Origin: Paenarthrobacter ureafaciens
Lineage (GTDB): Bacteria; Actinomycetota; Actinomycetes; Actinomycetales; Micrococcaceae
Assembly: GCF_004028095.1 (NCBI RefSeq)
Contig: NZ_SBHM01000007.1
Coordinates: forward strand, 1,612,001 to 1,676,000
Direction: 5' to 3'
Length of the DNA: 64,000 bases
How positions within the stretch are numbered: the stretch's first letter is position 1; each line of letters begins with the position of its first letter. Made by a program: the position numbers and the translations under genes. Shown here piece after piece: positions 49,545-58,329 of this stretch. Under the pieces are notes generated by a model, which worked only from the letters and a program-made list of their open reading frames with translations, made no database searches and was not told the origin of the DNA.

Positions 49545-51359
49545 TTAGGACCCTTCCCTCAACCGGGCCTCTCCCTCCGCGTAAGCGTCCAACAGCTTCC
49601 GGGCATAGGCGCCGTCCGCACCTTCCTCGTCCAAGGCCGACTGCATGCCTTCGAGCTTCTGCTCACCGGCGGGGAAGGGCGGCAGCAGGGGAGTGTTGGG
49701 ATCCGTCAGCACTTCCAGCACGGCCGGCCTGTCCGCTGCCAGGACTTCGTCCCACGCGGCGCCAAGCTGTGTGGGGTCGTCCACAGAGACACCCTTCAGG
49801 CCAAGCAACTCCGCATATGCGGCGAACGGGAAGTCCGGGAGCTCCTGGCTGTCGTTGAAGCGGGGTTCGGTTTCCGTTTCGCGCTGCTCCCACGAAACCT
49901 CGGCGAGATCCCGGTTGTTGAAGACGCACACCACAAAACGGGGATCCGCCCAGTCCCGCCAGCGGTGCGCCACGGTGATCAGCTCAGCAACGCCCAGCAT
50001 CTGCATGCCGCCGTCACCCGCCAATGCCACCAGGGGCCGGTCCGGGTGGGCGAGCTTCGCAGCCAAGCCGTAGGGGATGGCGCAACCCATGCTGGCGAGG
50101 GTTCCGGAAAGGTGCGCCGGGACTCCCTGCGGGAGGGTCAGCTGGCGCGCGTACCAGTAAACGCAACTTCCGACGTCGACGCTTACTTGTGCGTTCTCCG
50201 GGAGCCGGCCGTTCAACTCGCGGACCACCAGCTCCGGGTTGACCGGGCTCGCGGCAATCCCGGCGCGTTCCGCCGACAACTTCCGCCAGGCGCGGACTTG
50301 GTCTTCGACGTCGGCACGCCACCGGGCGCGTTCGGCCTCCTTTTCGTGCCCCCTGGCAGCCAACCGGGAAGCGAGCTGTTGGAGTGTCTCGGCGGCGTCG
50401 CCTGCCAAGCCGACTTCGACGGGGTAGCGGTTGGCGATCTTCCGCCCGTCAATGTCGATCTGCACCGCTCTGGCCTGCCCGGGCTTGGGGTAGAACTCCG
50501 TCCAGGGATCGTTGGATCCGACGATCAGCAGGGTGTCGCAGTTTTCCAGGAGATGGCCGCTCGCCGTGGTCCCGAGGTGCCCCATGGTGCCCGTGGCAAA
50601 GGGGAGCGTTTCGTCCATATAGGGCTTGCCGAGAAGGCTGGTGGTAATGCCGGCATTCAGTTGTTCCGCCAGTTCCACCACCTCCTTCTGTGCCTTGCGG
50701 GCGCCCTGGCCCACCAGGAACGCCACCCGTTCGCCTTGTGCGAGGATCTCCGCTGCGGCATCAAGGTCCTCGTCCCGCGGCACTACCCGGGCCGGGCGCC
50801 AAACGGGGGCAGTGACCACAATGCCGTGCTCGGGTTCGAGCTCCGGGGCTTCGGCTGTTTGGAGGTCGTGAGGAACGATCACCACGCAGGGAGTCCGCGT
50901 TTCCAAGGCGGTGCGGAACGCCCTGTCGATCAGCATGGGGACTTGTTCGGGGGAGCTGGCCAGCTGGGCAAACTGAGCGGCGACATCCTTGAACAGGGTC
51001 AGGAGATCGATCTCCTGCATGTACGCAGAACCCAGGACCGTGCGGCTTTGCTGCCCGATGATCGCGACCACCGGCACGCCGTCCATCTTTGCGTCATAGA
51101 GGCCGTTCAGCAGGTGAACTGCGCCGGGGCCCTGGGTGGAAGTGACCACACCCACCCCGCCGGTGTATTTGCCGTGGCCCACCGCCATGAAGGCCGCAGC
51201 TTCCTCGTGCCGGGCCTGGACGAATTCCACCTCGCCCTCGGAGCGGCGGAGTGCTCCCATGAAGCCGTTGATGCCGTCCCCGCTGTAGCCGAACACCCTG
51301 TCCACGCCCCAGGCCTTGAGGCGTTCCACGATCAGATCCGAAACCGTTCGCTGAGTCAT
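49545..51359 (-). CDS. thiamine-diphosphate-dependent pyruvate oxidase/dehydrogenase-like enzyme
   Basis: The 604-residue protein has the PYR, middle and PP domains of the POX/ALS family. The activating Glu lies in FVQARHEEAAAFMA near residue 50; the ThDP-binding GDGGMQMLG is followed by FNNRDLA. It resembles PoxB-type pyruvate:quinone oxidoreductases, which make acetate and CO2, though sulphoacetaldehyde or acetolactate enzymes share the fold. ATG at 51359 is chosen; longer readings lack a site. The gene stands alone between the MFS and LacI genes. Confidence 0.85.
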   Translation of the reverse strand: MTQRTVSDLIVERLKAWGVDRVFGYSGDGINGFMGALRRSEGEVEFVQARHEEAAAFMAVGHGKYTGGVGVVTSTQGPGAVHLLNGLYDAKMDGVPVVAIIGQQSRTVLGSAYMQEIDLLTLFKDVAAQFAQLASSPEQVPMLIDRAFRTALETRTPCVVIVPHDLQTAEAPELEPEHGIVVTAPVWRPARVVPRDEDLDAAAEILAQGERVAFLVGQGARKAQKEVVELAEQLNAGITTSLLGKPYMDETLPFATGTMGHLGTTASGHLLENCDTLLIVGSNDPWTEFYPKPGQARAVQIDIDGRKIANRYPVEVGLAGDAAETLQQLASRLAARGHEKEAERARWRADVEDQVRAWRKLSAERAGIAASPVNPELVVRELNGRLPENAQVSVDVGSCVYWYARQLTLPQGVPAHLSGTLASMGCAIPYGLAAKLAHPDRPLVALAGDGGMQMLGVAELITVAHRWRDWADPRFVVCVFNNRDLAEVSWEQRETETEPRFNDSQELPDFPFAAYAELLGLKGVSVDDPTQLGAAWDEVLAADRPAVLEVLTDPNTPLLPPFPAGEQKLEGMQSALDEEGADGAYARKLLDAYAEGEARLREGS

Positions 51360-51427
51360 GAGGCTATGGTAAGCATACTTATTGATTTGGCGGGAGGGCC
51401 CCCAGGTGCCACCCGTCCCGGGCGGCG

Positions 51428-52453
51428 TCACCCCTCCCGGGGCGCGTCCCCCGAGGACCCACGCACCTGCAAACGGGACGGCACCTGATGCAGGCGGGCC
51501 GGAAGATCGGGCGTCGTCAGCCGTTCGAGGATGAACTTTCCGGCCTCGACGCCCACCGCGAGGTTGCCGTTGTCCACGGAGGTCAGCGAAAGATGGCGGA
51601 TCTTGGCGAGGTAGGTGTTGTCGTAGCCAACCAGTGAGAGGTCCCCGGGTACAGCCAACCCTTGGTCATCCGCGGCCGATAATGCGCCGATGCAGGCGAT
51701 GTCGTTGTACGCGAAAATCGCGGTAGGGCGTCCCGGCCTCGAAAGCAGGCGGGTTGCGGCCGCGTAGGCCGACTCCTCGCTTACCCCGCCGGACACGACC
51801 ACCGGTTCCAGTCCGGCGTCGAGCATTGAGCGCTCGAACGATTCCCGCCGCAGCCTGCCAACGATGCCGGGCCCTTGCAGGTGCGCGATTCTCCGGTGAC
51901 CCAAGTGCAAAAGGTGCTCGGTGGCTTGCCGGGCGCCGGCGTCGTCGTCATTGACCACAATGTCCACCCCGGGAAGTTCAGGTTCGCGCGTGCCGGCCAG
52001 TACCACCGGAATGTTCCGCGAGGCAGCTTCGATCGCGGCGGACTCGAGGGTTGTACCCACCACCACCAGGCCATCGATGCGCTGTTCCAGCAGCGTCTCC
52101 ACGGAGCTCCGGCCTACGCGGTTATCCGTGTACGAGTCGGCCAGGACCGGAGAAACCCCTGCGGCGTGCAGCGATGCCGTGAGCCCTTCCAGCAACTCCA
52201 CGAACCATGGATTCCGGATGTCGTTGAGCATCACGCCAACAGTTCCGCTGCGCGGCCCGGACAAGCGCTGGGCCAGGCGGTTGGGCCGGTAACCCAGTTG
52301 CTCCATGGCTTCCAGGACAGCACGACGGCGGCTCTCGCTCACGTTAGCGGAGCCTTGGAGGACCAGCGACACCAGGGACTTGGAAACGCCGGCAGCACTC
52401 GCCACATCACGGATGGTGGGTTTTGGTGCCGCCACTTTGGGCGCGTCAGTCAC
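51428..52453 (-). CDS. LacI-family regulator 1
   Basis: The 341-residue protein has the LacI helix-turn-helix TIRDVASAAGVSKSLVSLVL near its N terminus with hinge helix YRPNRLAQRLSG, then a periplasmic-binding-like sensor domain (FAYNDIACIGALSAADDQG). GTG at 52453 follows GAGGAAGCAGCACC. It is divergent from the oxidoreductase pair starting at 52580 and presumably represses it through the palindrome at 52536. Confidence 0.9.
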   Translation of the reverse strand: MTDAPKVAAPKPTIRDVASAAGVSKSLVSLVLQGSANVSESRRRAVLEAMEQLGYRPNRLAQRLSGPRSGTVGVMLNDIRNPWFVELLEGLTASLHAAGVSPVLADSYTDNRVGRSSVETLLEQRIDGLVVVGTTLESAAIEAASRNIPVVLAGTREPELPGVDIVVNDDDAGARQATEHLLHLGHRRIAHLQGPGIVGRLRRESFERSMLDAGLEPVVVSGGVSEESAYAAATRLLSRPGRPTAIFAYNDIACIGALSAADDQGLAVPGDLSLVGYDNTYLAKIRHLSLTSVDNGNLAVGVEAGKFILERLTTPDLPARLHQVPSRLQVRGSSGDAPREG

Positions 52454-52535
52454 GGTGCTGCTTCCTCTCGGTCCGGCGGAATCGGCTCGATCTTCAAGCT
52501 TAGGGGTTGACGAGACCCTGTTCCTCACTCCAATA

Positions 52536-52547
52536 TGGACCGGTCCA
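52536..52547. promoter_or_regulatory. perfect 12-bp palindrome, LacI-type operator
   Basis: TGGACCGGTCCA lies in the 126-bp gap between the divergent LacI and oxidoreductase genes, 32 bp before the latter. Symmetry and the central CG fit LacI-family operators. Confidence 0.7.
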
Positions 52548-52579
52548 AGTAAATTCCAAAGAGTCAATGAGGATCTTGT

Positions 52580-53764
52580 ATGAGTGCACCGAATTCGCGG
52601 CAGTTGGTCGCCGGGATGGTAGGCGGGGGGCCGGGGGCCGACATCGGCAAGACCCACCGCTACGCCATGCGGCTGGACGGCCACTACGATCTGCGGGCCG
52701 GGATCTTCGGCCGTGACCGGAGCAATTCCCGGCAGGTCGCCGTCGAACTTGGCGTGGCCGCGGACCGCAACTACGCTGACGTCGCGGAGATGGCAGCCGC
52801 TGAGGCGGCCCGCGAAGACGGCGTGGATGTGGTGGTGATCGCTACGCCCAACGACAGCCACTTCCAGCTCGCCAAAGCCTTCCTGGACAAGGGCATCTCA
52901 GTGGTGTGCGAGAAGCCGTTGACCCAGGACTCCGCCACGGCTGCGGAGCTCGTCCGGGTCGCGGACCAAAACCATGCAATCCTCGCGGTCCCGCACTGCT
53001 ACTCCGCCTACGCCATGGTCCGCCAGGCCGCGCGGATGGTCCGCAAGGGCGAGCTGGGCGCCATCCGGTTTGTCGACGTCGAACACGCCTCCGGCTGGGC
53101 GGCGACGCCGCTCGAAGAACTCGGCCACAAGCAGGCCGGCTGGCGCACCAACCCGGACATCGCCGGTTTCCCGAGCGTGGTGGGCGACCTGGGTACGCAT
53201 GCCTTCCACCTCCTGCGCTACATCACGGGCCTCGAAGCCGAGCGCCTGTCCGGGCGGCTGCAAACGTTCGTGCCCAACCGTCGCGTCTTCGACAACGCCA
53301 CCGTGGAACTCGAGCTGACCGGCAACGTCCCCGCACGGCTGTGGGCCAGCATGGCTGCCACCGGCCACAACCACGGCCTCCGCATCCGCGTTTACGGCGA
53401 AAAGGGCAGCCTCGAGTGGCTGCACGAGGATCCGCACCACCTCAAGGTGCAGGACCTCGCTGGTGCCACCACCATCCTCACTCACGGTCTCAGCACACTG
53501 CACGACGACGCGTCCCGGCTCACCCGGGTGGGCCTCGGCCATCCGGAAGGCTTCCTTGAGGCCTTCGCCAACTTCTACTCAGACCTCGCCGAGTCCCTGC
53601 GCGCCCGCCGTGACTCCACGCCACTCCCGGAGCGTGATCTCTCCTTCCCGACCGGCATTGACGGCCTGGTCGGTGTCCAGTTCGTTGAGGCCGTCGCCGC
53701 CTCCCACAACGACGATTCCGCGTGGAAAGTCCCCGCGTTCGCCCTCGAGAAAGCAGTTGCCTGA
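52580..53764 (+). CDS. Gfo/Idh/MocA-family oxidoreductase A
   Basis: The 394-residue protein has the Rossmann motif MVGGGPGADIGKTH, the catalytic region VVCEKPLTQD with the Lys of the EKP motif, and GDLGTHAFHLLRY with the His of the C-terminal domain. These NAD(P)-dependent enzymes act on sugars, inositols and derivatives. ATG lacks a strong ribosome site. It is followed one base later by a second family member. The substrate is unknown. Confidence 0.9.
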   Translation: MSAPNSRQLVAGMVGGGPGADIGKTHRYAMRLDGHYDLRAGIFGRDRSNSRQVAVELGVAADRNYADVAEMAAAEAAREDGVDVVVIATPNDSHFQLAKAFLDKGISVVCEKPLTQDSATAAELVRVADQNHAILAVPHCYSAYAMVRQAARMVRKGELGAIRFVDVEHASGWAATPLEELGHKQAGWRTNPDIAGFPSVVGDLGTHAFHLLRYITGLEAERLSGRLQTFVPNRRVFDNATVELELTGNVPARLWASMAATGHNHGLRIRVYGEKGSLEWLHEDPHHLKVQDLAGATTILTHGLSTLHDDASRLTRVGLGHPEGFLEAFANFYSDLAESLRARRDSTPLPERDLSFPTGIDGLVGVQFVEAVAASHNDDSAWKVPAFALEKAVA

Positions 53765-53765
53765 C

Positions 53766-54761
53766 ATGCCCCGTTTCGCCCTTCTGGGAGCCGGCTTCAT
53801 CGGTTCGGTCCATGCCGCCAACCTGGCCGCCCACCCCGGCATCGATTTCCGCCTGGTGTACGACGTTGACCAGCAGCGGGCGGAGGCACTCGCCGTCGCG
53901 CACGGAGCCGTAGCCGCGACCTCGCTTGAGGAAGTCATCGACCCATCCCGGATCGATGCTGTCTTTATCGCCTCCTCCACCGATACGCACGCTGAACACC
54001 TGCGCCGGGCTGCCGCCGTCGGAATTGCCGCTTTGTGTGAGAAGCCCATCGACCTGGACCTTGACCGCGCCCGGGAAACCGCGGCGTTCGCGCAGCAGAG
54101 CGGCGTGGCCGTGATGGTGGACTTCAACCGCCGCTTCGATCGCGACTATGCCGAACTCAAGCGCGTGGTGGACTTGGGGGAGATCGGCAAGGTGGAGCTC
54201 ATCCAGCTCACCTCCCGCGGACCGTCCATGCCGCCGCTGTCCTACGTGGCCGTCTCCGGCGGCCAGATGCGCGACCAGACCGTCCACTTCTTCGACCTCG
54301 CGCGGTGGCTTTCAGGCTTGGATCCGGTGGAAGTCTTCGCAACGGGTTCGGCTCTGGCTGAGCCGGGAATCGCGCAGTACGACGACGTCGATACCTCCGC
54401 GGTCACGTTGCGGCTCCCCGGAGGGGCCTTGGTCCAGATCGATTCCGTGCGCCGCACCGGTTACGGGTACGACGAGCGGATCGAGATCATGGGCTCCGAG
54501 GGAATGGTGGAAGCCCGCCGGCACCGCAACGGCGCAGTCTCCCGGTACTCCGGTGCGTCCGTGGTGGACGATGGCCTCCACCCCGGCTGGTTCGAACGCG
54601 TCCAACCGACGTATGCCGCAGCGTTGGCGGCGTTCGTGTCCTCCCTCGAAGGCGGTGCCGCCCCGATCCCGACCCTGGACGACGGACTGAAAGCCCAAGC
54701 CATCGCCGAGGCCGCCACGCTCTCCCTGCGCTCCGGCCGCATGGAACCCATCAAGTACTAA
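53766..54761 (+). CDS. Gfo/Idh/MocA-family oxidoreductase B (inositol 2-dehydrogenase-like)
   Basis: The 331-residue protein has FALLGAGFIGSVHAANL, ALCEKPIDLD with the EKP Lys, and GGQMRDQTVHFFDLARWL with the catalytic Asp and His (DQTVHFFD). This resembles IolG-type inositol dehydrogenases. It starts one base after the stop of the previous gene, so the two are coupled. An inositol or related cyclitol route is plausible, but no iolC/D/E genes lie here. Confidence 0.9.
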   Translation: MPRFALLGAGFIGSVHAANLAAHPGIDFRLVYDVDQQRAEALAVAHGAVAATSLEEVIDPSRIDAVFIASSTDTHAEHLRRAAAVGIAALCEKPIDLDLDRARETAAFAQQSGVAVMVDFNRRFDRDYAELKRVVDLGEIGKVELIQLTSRGPSMPPLSYVAVSGGQMRDQTVHFFDLARWLSGLDPVEVFATGSALAEPGIAQYDDVDTSAVTLRLPGGALVQIDSVRRTGYGYDERIEIMGSEGMVEARRHRNGAVSRYSGASVVDDGLHPGWFERVQPTYAAALAAFVSSLEGGAAPIPTLDDGLKAQAIAEAATLSLRSGRMEPIKY

Positions 54762-54827
54762 CCCAACTAGGTCGCATTTGTGCGCGTTTTGACGGCTCAG
54801 AACGCGCACAAATGCGACCCAGTTGGG
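54762..54827. repeat. long near-perfect palindrome between convergent genes
   Basis: The arms, reading CCCAACTaGGTCGCATTTG onward and its inverse ending in AGTTGGG, match over about 30 bp with few mismatches around a CGGC loop. It would fold into a strong hairpin at the end of both converging transcripts. No T-run is present. The well-formed core GTCGCATTTGTGCGCG suggests a dispersed REP-like element. Confidence 0.75.
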
Positions 54828-54843
54828 AGGGGTGGGGGCAGGG

Positions 54844-55632
54844 TTAGGCGAACGCGGCGCGGAAGGCCGACAGTGCTGCGTCGCCTGCCTCGACTCCCTG
54901 GCCGCCGATCGCACCCGCCTCCATGCCGATCACTCCCGCATACCCGGCGTCCCGTAGTGCCTTGGCGATGGCCGGGTAGTTGATTTCTCCTGTCCCGGGC
55001 TCGAATCGACCGGGAACGTCCGCCACCTGGATCTCCCCGATGTCCGGCCCGGCCGCACGGACCAGTTCGATCAGGTTCCCTTCGCCGATCTGTGCGTGGT
55101 AGAGATCCAGCATCATCTTCACGTTCGGATGGTCCACTGCCCGCACCAACGCAAGGGTGTCCTTTGCCCGCGCCAACGGGATACCCGGGTGGTCAAGGGT
55201 CGTGTTGAGGTTCTCCAAGGCGAACGTGATGCCATGCTGTTCGCCCAAGGCGCCGAGCTTCTCCAACGTGCGGAGCCCGGTCAGCCACATTTCTCCCGTG
55301 GACCGGTGGGTGGGCCGGACGGCACGTCCACCTTCGCCCAGTTCCGCCGGGTGGACCACCATTCGTTCCACCCCCAGCTCCAATGCGGTGGGGATCAGCT
55401 TCTCTGCCGAGGCCAGCACTTCATGGGCATTTGAAGGATCGACGACGCTGCCGCCGAAGTAGCCGCTCATCGACGAGAACCGGGCTCCCGTCGCGGCGAG
55501 GGCAGGGATGTCCTGTCCACGGGTGTCCCACAGTTCCACGTCGAAGCCGTGGTCGTGGATCCTGCGCACCCGGTCGATCAGGGGCAGCTCGCCGTAGACC
55601 ATCTCTGCGCAGACTGCCAGGCGGAAGCTCAT
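54844..55632 (-). CDS. hydroxypyruvate isomerase-like TIM-barrel protein
   Basis: The 262-residue protein belongs to the xylose isomerase-like TIM-barrel family. Metal-ligand regions are ALENLNTT (Glu), MMLDLYHAQ (Asp/His) and GEIQVADVPGRFEPGTGEINY (VADVPGRFEPGTGEI), which is the hydroxypyruvate isomerase signature. The last, IGMEAG, carries another Glu. It shares four bases with the upstream oxidoreductase gene and is likely co-transcribed. Actual substrate could be another keto sugar. Confidence 0.86.
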   Translation of the reverse strand: MSFRLAVCAEMVYGELPLIDRVRRIHDHGFDVELWDTRGQDIPALAATGARFSSMSGYFGGSVVDPSNAHEVLASAEKLIPTALELGVERMVVHPAELGEGGRAVRPTHRSTGEMWLTGLRTLEKLGALGEQHGITFALENLNTTLDHPGIPLARAKDTLALVRAVDHPNVKMMLDLYHAQIGEGNLIELVRAAGPDIGEIQVADVPGRFEPGTGEINYPAIAKALRDAGYAGVIGMEAGAIGGQGVEAGDAALSAFRAAFA

Positions 55633-56786
55633 GCTCCCTGCAATTCCACGAAGCCCTGCAATTCCACGGCACCTTCGGCGGCCCGCAACTCTGCAATGTC
55701 GGACACCTCAACAGGCAGGCCGGTTGCCGCGGACTTGACCGCGGCCAGCGCCACAGCCAAGGCATTCCGCGCGTCCACACCACCCGGCGCTGCCACGGCG
55801 GCAGGCGCAGTGGCCGCCGTCGTACCCTCCGGTGCATAGCCCCGCCGAACGGCGACGTCGTGCACAAAGTGCGCAAGTTCGGCCGTGTACGCGTCACGGA
55901 ACAGATCGATGTTCAGCCGCGTGGTGTCCGAGGTGACCCCTGCGGCCGTAAAGCTGGTGGCGTTCGTGGCCTGCGGCGAACCCGCCGTGACCATGCCGGC
56001 GGAGCCGAAGACCTCGCCGCGGACGTCGTATCCGTAGAGGGCGTTGAAATTGGCCTCCGCCACGGCGATTGCGCCGTTGCTGTAAGTGACGGTCACGACG
56101 GCGGTATCCAGCAGGCCGTCCGGCTTCGCCTCGGGTGCCACCAAGGCATCCGCAACTGCGTGGACCTTCACGGGCACGGCGCCCGGGTTGAGCCAGTTGA
56201 GGGTGTCGAAGTCGTGGATCAGGGTCTCCAGGAAGATGGTTCCCGGTGCGATGCGTTCAGGGTTCCTGATGCCGGCCTCGGTCCCGGGGTCGCGCGTCAG
56301 CGAGCGAAGCAATTGCGGGGTCCCCACCGTGCCGCTGTCGATCAGTTTGCGTGCGGCCGCGAAGTCGCTGGAGTAGCGCCGGTTGAAGCCGAAGCGGAGT
56401 ACGACGCCGGCGCTCGCCGCTGCGTCGATGGCGGCGTCGAGTTCATCCAGGGTGGCGCCGCCGGGCTTCTCGCAGAAAACGTCCTTGCCCGCGTGTGCGG
56501 CGGCCGTGATGAGGTCGGAGTGGAAGCGCATGGGTGCGGCGATGAGGACCGCATCAACGTCCGGATCCGCGAGGACATCCTGGACGTCCGTGCTGATTTT
56601 TCGAACACCCAAGGTGGAAGCGAGTTCCTGAACTGCGGGAAGAACGGGATCGGTCATTGCTTCAAGGTGTGCTGTTGGAATGCGCTTGGCAATGGACTCG
56701 GCGTGGAATTTGCCGATCCAGCCTGCGCCGATCAAGGCAACGCGTACGGGCTGGTCTGCGGCGGCGGGGTGATGGAGGTAGCTCAA
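55629..56786 (-). CDS. Gfo/Idh/MocA-family oxidoreductase C
   Basis: The 385-residue protein has VALIGAGWIGKFHAESI, DVFCEKPGGATLDE with the EKP Lys, and FLETLIHDFDTLNWL with the catalytic Asp/His. I prefer the TTG at 56786 after AGGAGTCCCG; the ATG at 56825 would place an operator within the gene. A repetitive stretch near the C terminus (VELQGFVELQG) looks recent. It works with the isomerase-like protein and is probably controlled by the LacI boxes upstream. Confidence 0.85.
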   Translation of the reverse strand: MSYLHHPAAADQPVRVALIGAGWIGKFHAESIAKRIPTAHLEAMTDPVLPAVQELASTLGVRKISTDVQDVLADPDVDAVLIAAPMRFHSDLITAAAHAGKDVFCEKPGGATLDELDAAIDAAASAGVVLRFGFNRRYSSDFAAARKLIDSGTVGTPQLLRSLTRDPGTEAGIRNPERIAPGTIFLETLIHDFDTLNWLNPGAVPVKVHAVADALVAPEAKPDGLLDTAVVTVTYSNGAIAVAEANFNALYGYDVRGEVFGSAGMVTAGSPQATNATSFTAAGVTSDTTRLNIDLFRDAYTAELAHFVHDVAVRRGYAPEGTTAATAPAAVAAPGGVDARNALAVALAAVKSAATGLPVEVSDIAELRAAEGAVELQGFVELQGA

Positions 56787-56802
56787 CGGGACTCCTATGC
56801 TT

Positions 56803-56863
56803 CTAGATCGTTCTAGTGGAATCATGGTGGCACAGGGACCGTCGGCTGTCTAGATCGTTCTAG
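56803..56863. promoter_or_regulatory. two CTAGATCGTTCTAG operator boxes
   Basis: CTAGATCGTTCTAG at 56803-56816 and an identical copy at 56850-56863 lie just upstream of oxidoreductase C, 47 bp apart. Each has CTAGA/TCTAG arms around TCGT. A related box, TAGATCGTTCTA, occurs at 61427-61438 before the second LacI gene. Confidence 0.8.
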
Positions 56864-57072
56864 TCGTTCGGCGCCGACTTTCGGGCGGCACTCTTTTTTG
56901 TTGTCCGAGTGGCCAGAAGGATATGGAGGACGGGCGCCAACAGCAGGAGGAGCATGATGCACACTGCTGCTCCTAGCCCGGTGACCAAAACCAGCCCGGT
57001 CATGAGGAGGACGTGGACATCCAGCTTCTCAAAGGTGGGGCTTGCCAGTGCAACAAGAAAAAGGGGTTTCAC
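56860..57072 (-). CDS. small two-helix membrane protein
   Basis: The 70-residue protein has two hydrophobic segments (about residues 20-52) and a basic, Ser/Lys-rich tail. GTG at 57072 follows AGGAG at 9 bp. It is not a family that I recognise. Its end overlaps the second operator box by four bases. The gene is real by ribosome site and hydrophobic pattern but its role is unknown. Confidence 0.5.
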   Translation of the reverse strand: MKPLFLVALASPTFEKLDVHVLLMTGLVLVTGLGAAVCIMLLLLLAPVLHILLATRTTKKSAARKSAPND

Positions 57073-57152
57073 CGCACACGCTCCTGCACCGCAAAGGTTG
57101 TCGTTAATGGACCAGTAGGTTGCGGGGGCCGAACGTGTTGGCGTTTCGCGCC

Positions 57153-58091
57153 TTAGAGGTAATCCCCTGCGTGCTTGTTTGCCAGTTCCATGAGCGTGGA
57201 TTGGAACGCTACTTCTGCCGGAGCGTAAACCTTGTCTTGCCGCTGCGCGAGCAGGATGCGGCGCATAGGTGCGGCGTCCCCCAGGTGGATGACCTTGACG
57301 TCGGGGTGTTGCAGGGCCACGGCGGTCCGGGGGACCATCGCCACGCCCATGCCGACGCTGACCATCGCCTGCGCCTCCTGGTAGTCATTGGCGAGGAAGC
57401 CGATGGACGGTTCAAAACCGGCGTCGTGCGCCGAGCGTTTGAGCACTTCCACAACGGGGTGCGCCTCGGCGCGGACAATCCATGATTCCTTGCTCAACTC
57501 CTCCATGCGGACTTCGTCCCGCTCAGCCAGGGGGTGACTGCGGGAGATGAGAAGGACGGTGCTTTCCTGGAAAACCTCGGTGACGCGGATCGCGTCGTCG
57601 TGAAAGCGGTTCCAAGGGTAGTCCCACAGCAGGCATAACCCCGTGACGCCCGACTGCAGGTCGGAGACGAGTTCGTCGAAGCGTGCGCTCCGGAGTGACA
57701 GTCCGATTGCGGGGTAGCGCTTCTTGAAGACCCGGATCACCAGGGGAAGGAAGGACCCGGCCAGCGTGGGAAAGGTCCCTACCGCCAGTGACCCGCGCTT
57801 GAGTCCGGCTATCTGGGCAAGATCGGCTTGGGCGGCCATCATCTGTTCAACGATCTTCCGGGCGTGACCCGCCAGGACCTGCCCCGCCTCCGTGGGGACG
57901 ACGCCCCGGGAGCGGCGGTTGAGCAATGGCTGTCCGACTTCCTGCTCGAGCTTCCGGAGTTGCTGCGAGACCGCCGACGGCGTGTACATCATCAATTCCG
58001 CCGCTGACGTGATGGAGCCCTGCTCAACCACTTCCACCAGGAGGGCCAGGCGTCGGATATCAAAAAGACTTTGGGAATCATCGTTAAGCAA
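57153..58091 (-). CDS. LysR-family regulator
   Basis: The 312-residue protein has an N-terminal winged helix (LLVEVVEQGSITSAAELMMYTPSAVSQQLRKLEQE, with SAAELMMYTPSAVSQQLRKL) and a periplasmic-binding-type effector domain from about residue 100. It is divergent from the PrpF-like gene and very likely activates it. The 238-bp gap should contain its T-N11-A sites; I could not choose one with confidence. Confidence 0.9.
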   Translation of the reverse strand: MLNDDSQSLFDIRRLALLVEVVEQGSITSAAELMMYTPSAVSQQLRKLEQEVGQPLLNRRSRGVVPTEAGQVLAGHARKIVEQMMAAQADLAQIAGLKRGSLAVGTFPTLAGSFLPLVIRVFKKRYPAIGLSLRSARFDELVSDLQSGVTGLCLLWDYPWNRFHDDAIRVTEVFQESTVLLISRSHPLAERDEVRMEELSKESWIVRAEAHPVVEVLKRSAHDAGFEPSIGFLANDYQEAQAMVSVGMGVAMVPRTAVALQHPDVKVIHLGDAAPMRRILLAQRQDKVYAPAEVAFQSTLMELANKHAGDYL

Positions 58092-58329
58092 TGCTTTACC
58101 CCTCCTCAGGATTGGTTCATTCTATGCATTCACGGGGTTGATCCCGGCACTTCAGTACCGATTCTGACGAAAGAGGGGGGTTCCATGCCGGCGTTCTGTG
58201 CTTTGCTGCCAGTGAATGAAGCACTGCTACATCCCCATCAAGAAGTCCAACATTGTCTTCATTTGTGATCTGGCTCATTCTCGAAATATCCCCTCAACAC
58301 CCGGGGCGTCGAGAAGCAAGGAATAGACC

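Noticed and set aside
49203..51488. Long plus-strand open frame of 761 codons
   Set aside because: It overlaps the end of the MFS gene and runs antisense to the ThDP enzyme; its residues show no domain pattern.
55383..56816. Plus-strand open frame of 477 codons
   Set aside because: It is antisense to the isomerase-like protein and oxidoreductase C, both with recognisable motifs.
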